The translations under genes and the position numbers were made by a program. From the NCBI RefSeq assembly GCF_030848805.1, contig NC_092366.1, positions 14,822,620 to 14,886,619 of the forward strand: 64,000 nucleotides of DNA, written 5' to 3'. Below are positions 20,700 to 33,300 of the stretch, piece after piece (position 1 is the first letter of the stretch; each line of letters opens with the position of its first letter). Origin of the DNA: Temnothorax longispinosus (Eukaryota; Arthropoda; Insecta; Hymenoptera; Formicidae). Below the pieces are notes generated by a model. That model made no database searches. It worked only from the letters and a program-made list of their open reading frames with translations, and had not been told where the DNA came from.

Positions 20700-23311
20700 T
20701 ATGAGTATGGCCGTCGTAATCTTTAATGATCAGTGTCATTATCGAACAATCGATGTAACTTTATTCAAGGTTTGATCCTTGCTGTAGATATTATAAACAT
20801 ACGGAAACAATCTACATATGTCTTCACGTCGAGCAAGTGCAAAAATAACAATTGGAATAAAGTATGTGATTGATAATTGACGTCATGAAGAAAAACTTCT
20901 TTGTCGACACTGAATATCATATTAATATTATACTCTTCTTATAATGTCGAGATTTGAATTTACCGGAATTATAATTCTGGATTGATATGCGTGCTTATCT
21001 TTGTGAGAAGAAAAGTAACGGTCGCGTAACAATCATGAAAATTGCAGCAAATTACGTACGAAATTGACATTTTGATGGTGACAATAGCAATGTTATGATG
21101 CATGCATTTGTTCATCGGACTGCTCGATTTGTTTTAAATGACAGGTATAAAATACTGACCACAATTCTGTCGCGCGGAAGCATGTAACGAATTTCGCGAC
21201 GATCGGTAGTTTTTCTGGTCGAGCTCTGTCGTGAAGACGTACAAGCAGATATTTCGCTTCAACGAGACAGATACGGATTAATAAACATGGCTAATTAATT
21301 CAGGTCTGGAACCCGGTGTCGCCGTCAAGCAAACGCCTGTTCGTGTCGGTTCGAGTTTCCAAAATATCACACTTAAATAACCAAACAGCTCGTTTTATTA
21401 GAACGACTTATGTTCCATATTTTCTTAAAGCAAAAAGATACGTAATTCTGTTAATCGATATAGATTCTGTTAATTAAAAAATAAAGTATACAAGATTTTT
21501 TGGAATTTTAATTTTAATTTTAATATTATCTCGTATATATATATAGTGGCGTTTATATAATCAATTCACCCTCTCGTTATCAGCTGGATAAAGTTATATG
21601 ATTATGAGTTGATTATTTATTATGCAAATATATTTTGCGATTTTTTTATAATTATACGACACATTACGTGTAAATATTTGCAAAATATCTCCGGCTAAAC
21701 CCCAAAAAGATTATCGAGAGTACGAATTCTTGTCGCGAGCGAAACAATGAGACGGCCAACCGCTGCGATAGTGAATAATACAGCATGAAATTTCTGGCCG
21801 AATAAATTTCTGCATAGCTGTAGTCGTTCTCAAGGTGCTTCATAAAATAGCTGCACTATTTTCCTGGCACGGTTTCCCAGAGTCAAGCATCCAGTGAATG
21901 TAACCGTAGGAAGGCCAAGTTTTTAGTTTCGTGTAAACAGAGCTATATACATACTCGCCAACACTCTCGGAATTTGCGCATAGATTTCACTTAGCAAAAT
22001 CGGGGCGAACCAAACTCGGTTTACTTTGCAGAGGACAATGGAAGCTGATGATGTAATTAATTACTTTTACTGTACAGCTCCAAGCAAGCCAATGCATTGA
22101 TATTCGAATGCATTAGATAATAAGTGAAATTTAGAACCTTCTTGGCTTGTTAAATTTTTTTGTAGCAATTAACACTAAGGGAATTATAATTTGATTTTAT
22201 CAGTCTTTAAATATTGTTTCCATTAATCGACAAATCGTTGGAGAAACAAACTTATTTATTGTTATTCGGAGATGTAACATTTATCTTTCGGTTTTAATCA
22301 AAACACTGCACAGGAGTAACCGCGTAAACTGCTAATTTTTGATCGCGACCTGCATTCGAGAAGGAAATCTCTTTTCCTACGATATCTTGGGCCATGTGTT
22401 GAGGCCACGTGAAGTAGCGAGTGTATCGTCCACTAACACAAGGCCAGTATATTTTCATTACAGTGAAAACGTTCGGGAAGATCGGGAATTAGAGCACGCC
22501 TTCGTTGCGTCAACGATCGCAATTGAGATAATGGAAATTGGACGTATAATTACGACACTATAAATAATTTTTGTAGATATTAATTTAAAATGTTGTAAAT
22601 TGATATATAAAAATTGACGACAATGAGGAATACGTATTTCAAAAATTAAAAATTGAGATTAAATCAAAGTAACGATCCGACGCGCGTCTTTCCCCAAAAG
22701 GATGAATCATCCTCGCGCATCGATCCCGCGATTCAGTGGCTCACTCCCGTGATGCGAATATCGAATAGCGGAAGTGACCCGATTAACGGCTGAAACAGAT
22801 GAAAATGCGGCCAACACCGCGACGAGCCGATGGAGTCAGCCAATCGCGACGAACGGCTACGACTCTCCGCGTGTCGGAAATAGATCTCGGATCTCTCAAA
22901 CCAAAGGTTGATCCACTGAGACGCTTACTTTAATCATTCGCGCTTACGCACGACTTATCGTGACTGGCTCCGGCTATTAATGCTAATGAATTACCGCACT
23001 CGATGACTGAATCAAGGACTGTTGCAAACGCCGAGATTCTCCACGCCGCGAGAAAGAGAGAAATCCCCGTCTATAATCTTTCCTTCTTTTAAATATTTAT
23101 ATCTATCTTTAATCCCCACCTATAATTTTAAGGAAAAATTCTTTGAGACCGTCTATATTTGAATTTTAAAACATCGTATAGCACTATTAGTCCCTGAGAA
23201 ACGAACAATTGAAAGTAGAAAAAATTTGCTATGTGTGCTTTGTTTAAAACTATTATGTTGTTTATTTCTTCACGTATGCATTGTGCAATTTATAGTTGAA
23301 ATAAATTGAGA
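20700..23311. other. Gene-free stretch (possible Unc-89 first intron)
   Basis: AT-rich with moderately CpG-rich patches at about 22680-23050. No coding exon could be supported on either strand. Confidence 0.5.
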
Positions 23312-23313
23312 TA

Positions 23314-24363
23314 GGGGAGACCGGGGCTAAGCCGACAGCGGGGCGAACTTGACACTAGGCTTTTTGCCAATTTAAATCTATCGCAAAAACTTGCCTTTGC
23401 TACTGTAAATGCGTCTTTATGTGCCAGTATTATCAACGGAATTTGGTAACATTCTGAGTTATAGTGTAATTTTTAACGCGACATAAGTGTTTTTGATAGT
23501 GAAAAGTAATTTTTCTGATCTCTTGAAAATGTCTACTCTTTCATCGAGCTTTACTCTTGCGAATCTACCGGTAAGTGATTTTTATGGGAAATTCGATGCT
23601 TTATACGAATCCGATAATAATTTTTGCATATTTTCAAAATTTATATATTTTTGGAGTAACAAAGTAAAAAACGACGTTCGGGGCTAAGTCGACACGACGC
23701 CACCGGGGCAAAGACGACACTAACCTAAAGTGACATTATCGCAAAAAGGTCACTGTTTCGTCCGATTCCGATGACGATTTAAGGAACATCTGTTGCGTGT
23801 GTTCGGAAAACATTTCATTAGCTTCTAATAACAAACAATGCATCTTATGCAACCGTATGGCTCATGACAAATGTGTGCGCACATCTGATCGCGAGTTTAA
23901 ATTGTGTGTTTAAACGTGTATAAATTGTTTTTCAGACAGTTCAGAAAAAGATAATTAAAAGTTTAATCTTTTTTTTTCTCATTATTTTAAATAATTGTTT
24001 ACTTTATTCCGACTTCTTGTTTCTAATACACAATGTCTTTTCATTTGATAAACAATGTATTTTTATTTTTAAACAATAAAAAAATAAGTTTCAGATCAAA
24101 TTATGTCGATCAAACAAAGTGTTGAGTTTGCCCCGGCGGGGTGTCGAGTTCGCCCCGTCATTTTTCAATTCGAAAATTTGTCTTCGCGTCACTTTTCCTT
24201 TCCTGGCGGCAAAACAAAGCGACGTACAGCAAAACTTCCTGAATCAATTTTGTACCTGAAGAAACACTCTTTAAATATATATCATTGAATTTGCCTAAAA
24301 ATTTTAATTAAATATTAAAAATTGCCTTTGAAAAAATAGTGTCGGCTTAGCCCCGGTCTCCCC
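23314..24363 (+). mobile_element. pogo/Tigger-like DNA transposon remnant
   Basis: A 1,050-bp element with near-perfect inverted ends of about 24 bp (beginning GGGGAGACCGGGG; the right end is the complement) and TA on both sides, the target duplication of Tc1/mariner/pogo elements. Related GGGGCTAAG / GGGGCAAAG blocks lie just inside both ends. Around 23780-23960 the plus strand encodes a cysteine-rich tail with CCVCSEN, CILCNRMAHDKC and CINC spacing, like the PHD-type tail of insect pogo/Tigger transposases, with at least one stop. The catalytic DDE region is missing, so this is a deleted, non-autonomous copy. Confidence 0.75.
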
Positions 24364-24365
24364 TA

Positions 24366-26080
24366 CTAACAGAGCTATGCTTTCTCAATGTGTTAGAAAG
24401 ATTTTATCTTGCCTGTAAATTATAGTCAATCTATAGCTTGACTTTTAGTTGGCAACTATCGCAGGTTTTACTATACTCTTCATTTTGAATGTGGATTTAA
24501 ACAGATACTAGACAGTGCGATTGATGATAATTTGGAAAATTTCCGTGGATAAATTTGCTATGTTTCCTCGGCTCTTTAATGTGGATAAGTTACCTACTGC
24601 TCGAAAGAGAGAACTTCAAGAACTTGCGAGCTTTTTTGAAATTTATCTGGAGTACATTTCGCAAAACGATGCGTTTATGGTTTTAAGATGTCTCAGTATC
24701 GCTATGATATACATCAGCATTTATAGATATACATATAAATAAAATAATATTTTTTTAATATGTAAAAGATTTATATTGTTATATATGTATATAAATTATT
24801 ATTTTTAAAATAATTATTGCAACAATGTACACATATTTGCTATGTTCCATCTATTAATACATTACAATTAATATGCAACAGAATTAATTTAAGTAAAGCT
24901 AAAATTGTATCAGCCTTTATTTATATTTGTTTCAGAATAATAATGTAACATTGAACACACAACAATGGCATTTAATTCGCGAATGAGTACTACATCCAAA
25001 AGAAAAAAAGGTGTGTAATATTTATTGTGCTTCTGCATGTTACGAAAAGAGTTTCTACTTGCACATTTAAAAACTATGAGGAAGCAATGTGCAAGTTTCT
25101 ACTTGCACACTATTTCTTTAATTATTATTACGTGCTGAATAAGCAAACTTAAACCAATCAATTTTGTCTGCATTCAGTAATAATTAACTGTAATTAAATG
25201 TAAATATATATTACGCTTTAAAAATATAAGTAAAACTTATTGTACTTGAATATTCGACATTGTGAAATATTTCAAATTTGATTTTTTATATCAAAAACTT
25301 TGAATTACAACGTTAAAATTTTATGATTTGTTATAAAGATATTTAAATACTGATACTTTTTTATATATATATTGTATCATATATCGTTTGTTGTATCGTT
25401 TCTGGAGAATTTTCGGAGTTATCCCGTACCACTGCCAGCAGAACGACAATTCAACGACAAGTAACCGAAGGAGTCGTACGTTTAACGGGCAGAGTGAGTA
25501 TTATAATCACGAAGAGAAACGGTTTCCATTTTTCTCAGTTGTACTTTTATACTTTATTATATTTTCTGCATTTAAGATAAAACAGCCATATTATTCTATT
25601 TCCAAAAAGGAAGAGAAAAAAATGATCATGGATAAGTGAAGACGAGTGAAGTACAACTGAAAGAAATGAAGAATGCTTATATTAATTAACGTTAATAAAA
25701 CAGTTAAAAAACATCAATGTTTAGTTAGATGACAGAAAATGCTTTATGCGATATGCACCATGAGGTTTGACGTTAAATATCTGAAACCGAAACAAATAAC
25801 ATTTATCACAGTGAGTAATGCTACATTTGATGGACTATCTCGTAAAACACGCAAATACTAAAGATCTTTGAATAACTGCCCAAAAGGCAATTAATAATAC
25901 ATGCAACTCAATGTTAGCGCGTCGATACTATCGCTAGTGAAGGTATATCTTCATGCTATATCTACATACACGGGAAATGAAGATATATGTAAAAATTTAT
26001 ATAATTGTTATTATAATTATTAAACATATTTTATATAGACAGATTTTGGAACGTACTTCGTTAAGTAATAAAGAGGTAAT
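24366..26080. other. AT-rich stretch, no gene seen
   Basis: No supported coding, RNA or repeat features; short open frames here lack domains and splice support. Confidence 0.5.
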
Positions 26081-26082
26081 AT

Positions 26083-26550
26083 ATGAAGGTGTACACTGTG
26101 CTTGGAGCTTTTCGACTACGTGAGTTTCATTCAGCTCGCGTGGTTGACATGTCCTTGACAACGGCAGCATCTTTTTTGACACGTCGCGTCGTCGCGTCGA
26201 TCCGTCGGAAAAATCTGGAAACCACCGTGAGCGAGAGGAGACCGAAGACGGGGTGCATGACAGAGGTAGATGGAATACCTGATTCGTTGCCAAGAGCCGT
26301 AGCCTACACACCGCCATTTCGAGCACTCGCGCGATATGCGCGCGTGTCTTTCGTCTTTTCGCGCGTTGTCCTCTCCTTTTTGCCTATCGCCTTTCTCTCG
26401 GCGATCTTTTTAAGAACGTTCTCCTTCGCGCGATGCATACACAAAGGGATGCATTATGTCGGCGCGTTTCACGTTTCTCGGAGTAATGTTTCGTTCTCGC
26501 AACGCCGCACCAAAATACCTGCTCAACACCCTAATAGGCTTTGGCTTCTA
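26083..26550. promoter_or_regulatory. CpG-rich island within the long upstream region
   Basis: A GC-rich island in AT-rich DNA, open on both strands but without a recognisable protein. A regulatory element (enhancer or alternative promoter) is the simplest reading. Confidence 0.3.
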
Positions 26551-26712
26551 TAATTGATCGTGCAATTTCTTTCTGTTATAACATGTACAATTATATTATT
26601 ATCATTACGTCATATATGTTTTTACTGCTTACACGAGGCATTTGTAGAGAGAAATCAGGAGAAAAAAATATAGCTTATTTTAACTTGTTTTACATCCTTT
26701 TTCCTATATTAA

Positions 26713-26902
26713 CCCTTACAGAAATTTAATACTGTAAGTGATTATTTGGCTGGTGATTAATTTTACTTATTTTGAGTATTAAAAACATTAACAACCGAAG
26801 GTTGGCAGCAGTCGGGAGAAAAACAGTGCTTTTAATACTCAAAATAAGTAATTAATTATTAACCAAATAATTACTTACAATATTAAATTTCAGCTGTAAG
26901 GG
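26713..26902. mobile_element. Palindromic (foldback) MITE
   Basis: Left arm starting CCCTTACAG is complementary to a right arm ending CTGTAAGGG. The arms are about 70 bp each with small differences and a central GC-richer loop near 26795-26830. No ORF. Confidence 0.75.
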
Positions 26903-26904
26903 AA

Positions 26905-29900
26905 ACTTTTTATAATACGTACTGTTATTTTTACTACATATTTCACCCTATCGTCTTAATGAGATATTTCTGGAAATGGAGAGTGAAGGATGAACTATTT
27001 TTAATGCAAACTGAGAACAAAGTCCGGAAGGGTTTATACAATTTACATTTACACGCGAGGCAATTGCCCGACACTGGGAGGTGGTCGGTTTTTATTTCCC
27101 GATCTATTTTTGGCCGCCTTTCGCGTCGTGCAGCTTCAACAACAGCCAGATGCGTTTATCGGTCGTCAGTGAGTTATACGAGCGATCGCGAATTCCACCC
27201 ACGAGATGCACGCGTCTGGCGCCTCGTCGTCCATAATTATCCAAGGGGATCTTCCGAAATCTTTTGATTTCGAGAGAAAGAACAGATGAGAATACAAAAT
27301 AACTCATCAGTTACGTGGTTAATATGATTTTTATAATCAATTGTCTGCTTCATCAATTTCTGCAATCGACGTTTAGTTTACACAATTTTTAGATATCTTT
27401 GAACTCTTATTTTAATATTGTCAACAGAAGTTAATCACAAATGTTATATTTATTTAAATTTCACGCTGATAAATGACTTTGTTTCTCTTCTCCGGGATTA
27501 AATTCAACATTTCACTGAAGATTGATCCGCTCGTGCATCACGATAGAATAGCGCTCTTTCATAAATCAGTAGATTTTGACCTTGCACCTTGTTGAACGCG
27601 GTTCGCTCGGCTTCCTGCCTGAGAAAGCTAACAGTTGTCGTAAATCACCGCGAACGACCGCGAACAAAACGTTGAAGTAGCTTCGGTCCATTAAGTCGCG
27701 CACGGAAAATTGCTCGCTCGGCACATAAAAATATGCAAGCGCATTCTGCATGGATGCTCGCGCAATTTTTCCTTCGTCTGCCAGCAAACTGGCACCGAAT
27801 GAACGTTTAAGTTTAAGCGCCGTCGCTCATTCTCATCGTTTTTCATTGTAAAGCTTTATCGCACCCATCCCGCTCGGCATTGCCAACAAAGCGTCCGCGC
27901 ACTTGTTTACGAGGGGCTTAACCATCCAGAGCAAACCGTCTCTTGCTTTTTTTAAACGAACATTGTGTCAAGAATTTTACGATTTATTGCCGGAATTCGC
28001 GCCTGCCGATGTGAAAGATGTGTTTAAAATAAAATTCCACTTGGTGCACCGTTATTATTCAGAAAATCAAGCAATTAGATTTAATTATTAAAATTTACGT
28101 CATTAAATTTACAACGAAGACATAGGAATAAGTTCTAAATTATATTATAAAAATATAAAAAAGAAATATTCTTTGAGCAATCAGTGGCACAGTATAATTA
28201 TAATTATAACCATGCAGATTATTAATTTTAATCGTAATTCTGATGACATCTGTTCCGTTAAAAATGCCAATGCAGATTCGGAACGATTATTACCGAATCT
28301 GCGGGAAAGCTCGTGGCTCTCGCGACGCGAAAAACTTTCACGTGCGAACTGTCCCGAGCGCCGAAAACCCGGGTATGGGCCATGCGCGACTTTACGGAGA
28401 TCCGGGTCCGTGTACTCCGTTCTAAAGATGTATTGGAGAAGTGTAAGAAGGGTAGGCTATTTCTGGTCGTGGGAGCCGAGAGTGAGACTCGCCGTGCAAA
28501 CGGCTCTTAGCCACTTCGTACGCAGAGAGTAGTCTCGCTTTCGCCGCCTATCGCCGATATACCTTTCGGGAGGACGGCATCTCGCGAAAAGCCGAACGAT
28601 GTGACCGGTGTAGTGTGTGTGATAATATTTTGCTCGGTGATTAGCACGAACGGGATTAGCTACGGAACCGATAAAGATTATATGGGAATAATGGAGAACG
28701 CGATGCACTGGATTGCACTGGAACGAGAACCGAATGACATCGAATACGTATAATAGACGGGAATAAATGAATAAAACTGATTTTCGCGGAAGAAGAAACG
28801 ATATATGAGAAAAAAAAAATTTGTTATTTTTATCGACGAAACGAGATAGATCAAAGTTATTTCGAAAATCAATGTTTAGAAAGAAATTTATGTGTACGTG
28901 TGGAAAGAACTTTTGCTTCGCGAGAGGGGTTGAAAAAATTTCTGTGCAAATACTGAAGATTATTAATTTTTTTTACAAAAATTTACACATTTTCTATTAC
29001 TTTTAAAGAACTATTATTAAATCGCGCCTGCATAAATATGCATATGCGGAACTAATGAGTGGACTAATTGAGAAATCAAGACTGCAGTTCGTAATATGTA
29101 ATGACAAAAAGTATTTCTTTCAAAGCTATAAATATGAAAAGCAAACCGTGAAATCCTCTATAATATAATGTCAGTTCACAGGTGACGCGTGTGCTAGGTA
29201 TTAAGCAATCGAAAGTTAAAATGTCAAATGGTTAAAAGCCCGTTCTGAGAAGAGAGAGCATAAATAATATTGAGCAGATGTAAGCTCAGGTAGCAAGACA
29301 AATTTCTTTTTAAATATGTAAATGATTAATTAATTAAAGACTGTCGATATACTAAAATTAACGAGTAATAAAAAAAGCCCTCTCTAGGCTTTGAGAGTCA
29401 AACGCGGTTAATTGTGAATGAGTTAACTGCGTCACATTTAATTAATAAATTAATACAAATTATAAGTCGTACGTTTCGGCTCTACTTTCAGCCGATTTAT
29501 CTGTCTTCAGCGACATGGTGATAGATAATTTAAATAATCTAAAGTTAATTTTTTTCATAAAACGATAAAACTGTAATCAACTTTCCATATCAATTACAAA
29601 GATTTATAACGAGAAGTATCGACCATACGCCGTGGTCTAAATTAAATATCTTATTCAACAAAAGAGGAGATAATTGTGTGCAAGAAGTTATACAATCGCG
29701 AAATCGAGACACATATTGATGAATCGACAAAAGAGGTCGAAACGGAATTCAACGGATGATATCGCGGCGGGGGCGAGACGGCGCGGCGATGCGTATAAAT
29801 GATTGAAAGCATGATTTTTATCGTGTGGATACTAAGTTTCGAGCTGATGTCCATTTGTCCGTGTCGCCGGCAAACGGTCTCGTTGACGGCATAAATAACG

Positions 29901-30313
29901 CGATTGGACATTAATTTCTGAAAAAGGAAGCGGTATAAATCGACCTTTGTTCTGAGTTTTGTTAAGACACGAGCTTTCGTAGCGCGCTCCTGAGACCAAT
30001 GACTAATGATTTACACGATTTGTGAGCTCGTCGCGAATTTAGATGAATCTGAACCAGCCGAAATCTTAGAAACTTGACAATATCGACATACTTAAAATCG
30101 CAAAGAACACCACTAATAATCTCGAGTCATCGTGGAAGAGCACGATTGAAAAGAATAATCTCACAGAATCATGATGCATTCAATACAATCAAGAATAAAC
30201 CATCGTCTATCTCCAGAATTGATTCAGAAATCCATGTGATAACATTTGCAATCGTAAGAAATCACCAAAGTGTCACTAATGACCTCACCAAGCGTCGAAT
30301 AAATTATCTCGGT
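26905..30313. other. Gene-free stretch upstream of the Unc-89 start
   Basis: CpG-rich islands at about 27050-27270, 27580-27800 and 28250-28720 alternate with AT-rich DNA. No coding exon is supported; the overlapping open frames on both strands are composition artefacts. Regulatory roles are possible but unproven. Confidence 0.4.
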
Positions 30314-30321
30314 AGAAGACA

Positions 30322-33300
30322 ATGTCCTTCTGCAGGATCACGGGTAAAAGTCGGGGTCTTCCCAGGCCGAACTACTTTCCGCTTCTACCGCCCATAAGTC
30401 CAGCGGATGCGAAGCGATTCTGCCGTATCACCGGCAAGTCCTACGGCCTACCGACCCATCATTACATTCCGGTGCTGCTGGGCGCGCACGCTCAGGACAA
30501 ATCGAAATGCAAGATCACGACGAACGCGTCGGGCCTCGGCCCGCACCACTACACGGCCGGTCTGATCGTCGGCGAGAAGAAGCGGCACGTGGTGCTCAAG
30601 GATTATCGTTACGTCTTCCCGATCCTGGAGGGCGAGGGCGAACAGCAACGTGCTCTGCGAGAGCTTCTGAACGCGAAGCAAACGCCGATCGAGGAAGCGG
30701 AGAAGTTCGTGTACACGGTGGAGGAGCGAAGATGCAGCCTCGTGTTCCCGGCGAAATTGGAAGCCGCTGTCAGGGACGGAGACGTCAAGGACGTGATGCT
30801 GTCGAGGGATTGCGACACCGTTTTGCTAAGGCTGAAGCAGGGCAAGAACGTATCCGTGGATTTTAAAAATCTGGTGGATTTCGAGAATCTTTATGACGGC
30901 ATGGGACCGCGAGAGGAGGTGCTGAAGGAACGGGCAAAGCTGGAGGCCGAGGCTAGGAAACGAAAGAGGAAGAAGCAAACCGCGCTGAATTACGCGAAAA
31001 AGTTCTTTGAGGAGAAGGAGAGGGCAGCCGACGAGGAAGAGCTGCAACGTACCAAGCAGCTTAAGCTAAGAAGCATCAAAGAAGAGGTCAAGGAGGAAAC
31101 AGCGGAAGACTGGAGGCACGTGAATGCGGAACAAGCGAGACTCAAATCATTCGACATCGCGAACATGTCGAACATTCTCGAGGACGCAACGAAGCCAATT
31201 TCTAACGTATTAGACTGGAATTCGTTGCAGGACAACGCGAAGAAGCCAGCCGGCGTGCCGGTGATCGAAAAAATACCGATACCCGTAATGGCCGAGCCAC
31301 AAATCATAGACCAAGAACCGATTTTATACGCCAGTCCCATATCCGAATCCGTGGGTGGTTTCGAAGCGATCGCGATCTCCAAGCCGCTGACACCTTTAAT
31401 CGCGAAGCCGGACATTACGCTGCAGAGCGCGATTCGAAGTATCTCGCGGAACGAGCTCAAAGGGAGCGCGAACGTGACGGAGAAACTCCTACAGGCTGGA
31501 GAACAGGCGTTAGAATGTCTGCCTAAGATGGAGGAAATACCCGAGTTAGTGCGAAACCTGCCCGCCGGGAAAAAAACCACGATGCACAACGTTAAGGGTC
31601 TCAAGCTGGATATCAAATCAGTGGAGAGATTTGTCGCTGGCCAAACGGTGCACACACCTTCCGGCGCTGTTTTCGTCCCCGGCCAAACCTTGCAGACGCC
31701 TCAAGGTCCCACTTTCGTTCCTGGATTAACTCTTAATACGCCTGACGGTCCTCTCTTGGTTCCCGGACAGATCGTCACTGTAAACGAGCCGGACGGGGCG
31801 AGGACGCCGGTGTTTGTCGCCGGGCAGACCCTAACGACGGAGCGAGGCGAGCGTTTTGTACAAGGCCAGACGCTCCATACGAGCGAGGGGAGCAAGTTTG
31901 TCGAGGGTCAGACCGTTTTGACGGAAGAGGGTCCAAAATTCGTAGCTGGTCAAGTGATAGCAAACGGTACTTTCGTCGCAGGTCAGACCGTGGTCACCCC
32001 GGACGGGGTACGTTTCATGGCAGGCCAGACAGTCACGGATTATCGCGGTGAGCCGATTTTCGTGCCGGGTCAGAATGTGCAGATCAACGGCAGGCACGAA
32101 TTTGTGCCAGGCCAGTGCGTCGAATCGCCGAGCGGCGAGTCCAAATTCGTTCCTGGACAGACACTGCTAACGGCCGAAGGCCCGCAGTTCGTTCCGGGCC
32201 AATACGTGACCACGAAGTCGGGCGAGATGCATTTTGTCCCTGGCGTTGCCAAAGAAACGGAAGATACCTCGACATTCGTGCCGGGAATGACCCTGGACAC
32301 TCCAAAGGGTCAAAAGTTTGTGGAGGGCCAGGTGCTGAAGACTCCGGAAGGTATAGTATTCCGTCCGGGACGAACCGTCATCACCGAAAAGGGCTTTGAT
32401 TTCATCGCAGCGAGCAAGTTCAACGAGGTGATCTTTCAAGACGCCGGTCCCGTCGGTATACCTGTGGATCCAAAGACCGCGAGTGCGATATCAACTCTTC
32501 AGCAACGTGAGGTCTTCGGTCACATGGTGCAGACGGAGAAGGGTATCGAGTTCTTCCCGGAGAACGCGAAAAAACTGCCGGAGGGTCGAAAAATCGTGCC
32601 CGGTCAGCTGGTCACCGGCGACAAGGACGGGCCGCGTTTCGTACCGGGTGTCATGACCGAGGACGGCTTCCTGCCGGGGCAAATAGTCACGACAGAGAAA
32701 GGGGAGGAATTCGTACCGGGCCAGGTGATCGACACCAGCAGCGGGCCGAAATTCGTGCCTGGCCAAATAGTGGAGACCCGGACCGGGCCCAAGTTCGTGC
32801 CCGGTCAAACGGTAGACACGCCGGACGGACCGCGTTTCGTGCCGGGTCAGATCGTCGACACCAAGGTAGGACCGACGTTCATCCCCGGTCAGGTGATCTA
32901 CACCGAGGAAGAGGGATCCAGATTCGTGCCGGGACAAGTGGTGGACACGCCGGACGGACCTAGATTTGTACCGGGTCGCGTGGTGGAAGCCGGCGAAATG
33001 GGCGTGACCTTTGTACCGGGCCAAATCGTGCAGACGGAAGAGGGGCCTTGTTTCGTCGCCTCCGATCTCATTGATACACCCGAGGGCGAGCTGGAATTCT
33101 CCGTACAGGGCTTCGAGGTTACCCCCGAGGAGCTGCGACTGCTACGGCCGCAGCATATGCACTACAATCCGCGCTTTCGCCATCGTGGCGAGACCAGCAT
33201 AGATGCTAAGATGCTGCGCGAGCTGTCCGAGGCGGGATTGTCCGTGGGGCGAAAGGTCGCGACGAATCTGCCGACGGTGGACGTGGACGTGGATCCGAAG

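Noticed and set aside
26083..26553. 156-codon plus-strand frame in a CpG island
   Set aside because: Composition effect; the opposite strand is also open and neither has a domain.
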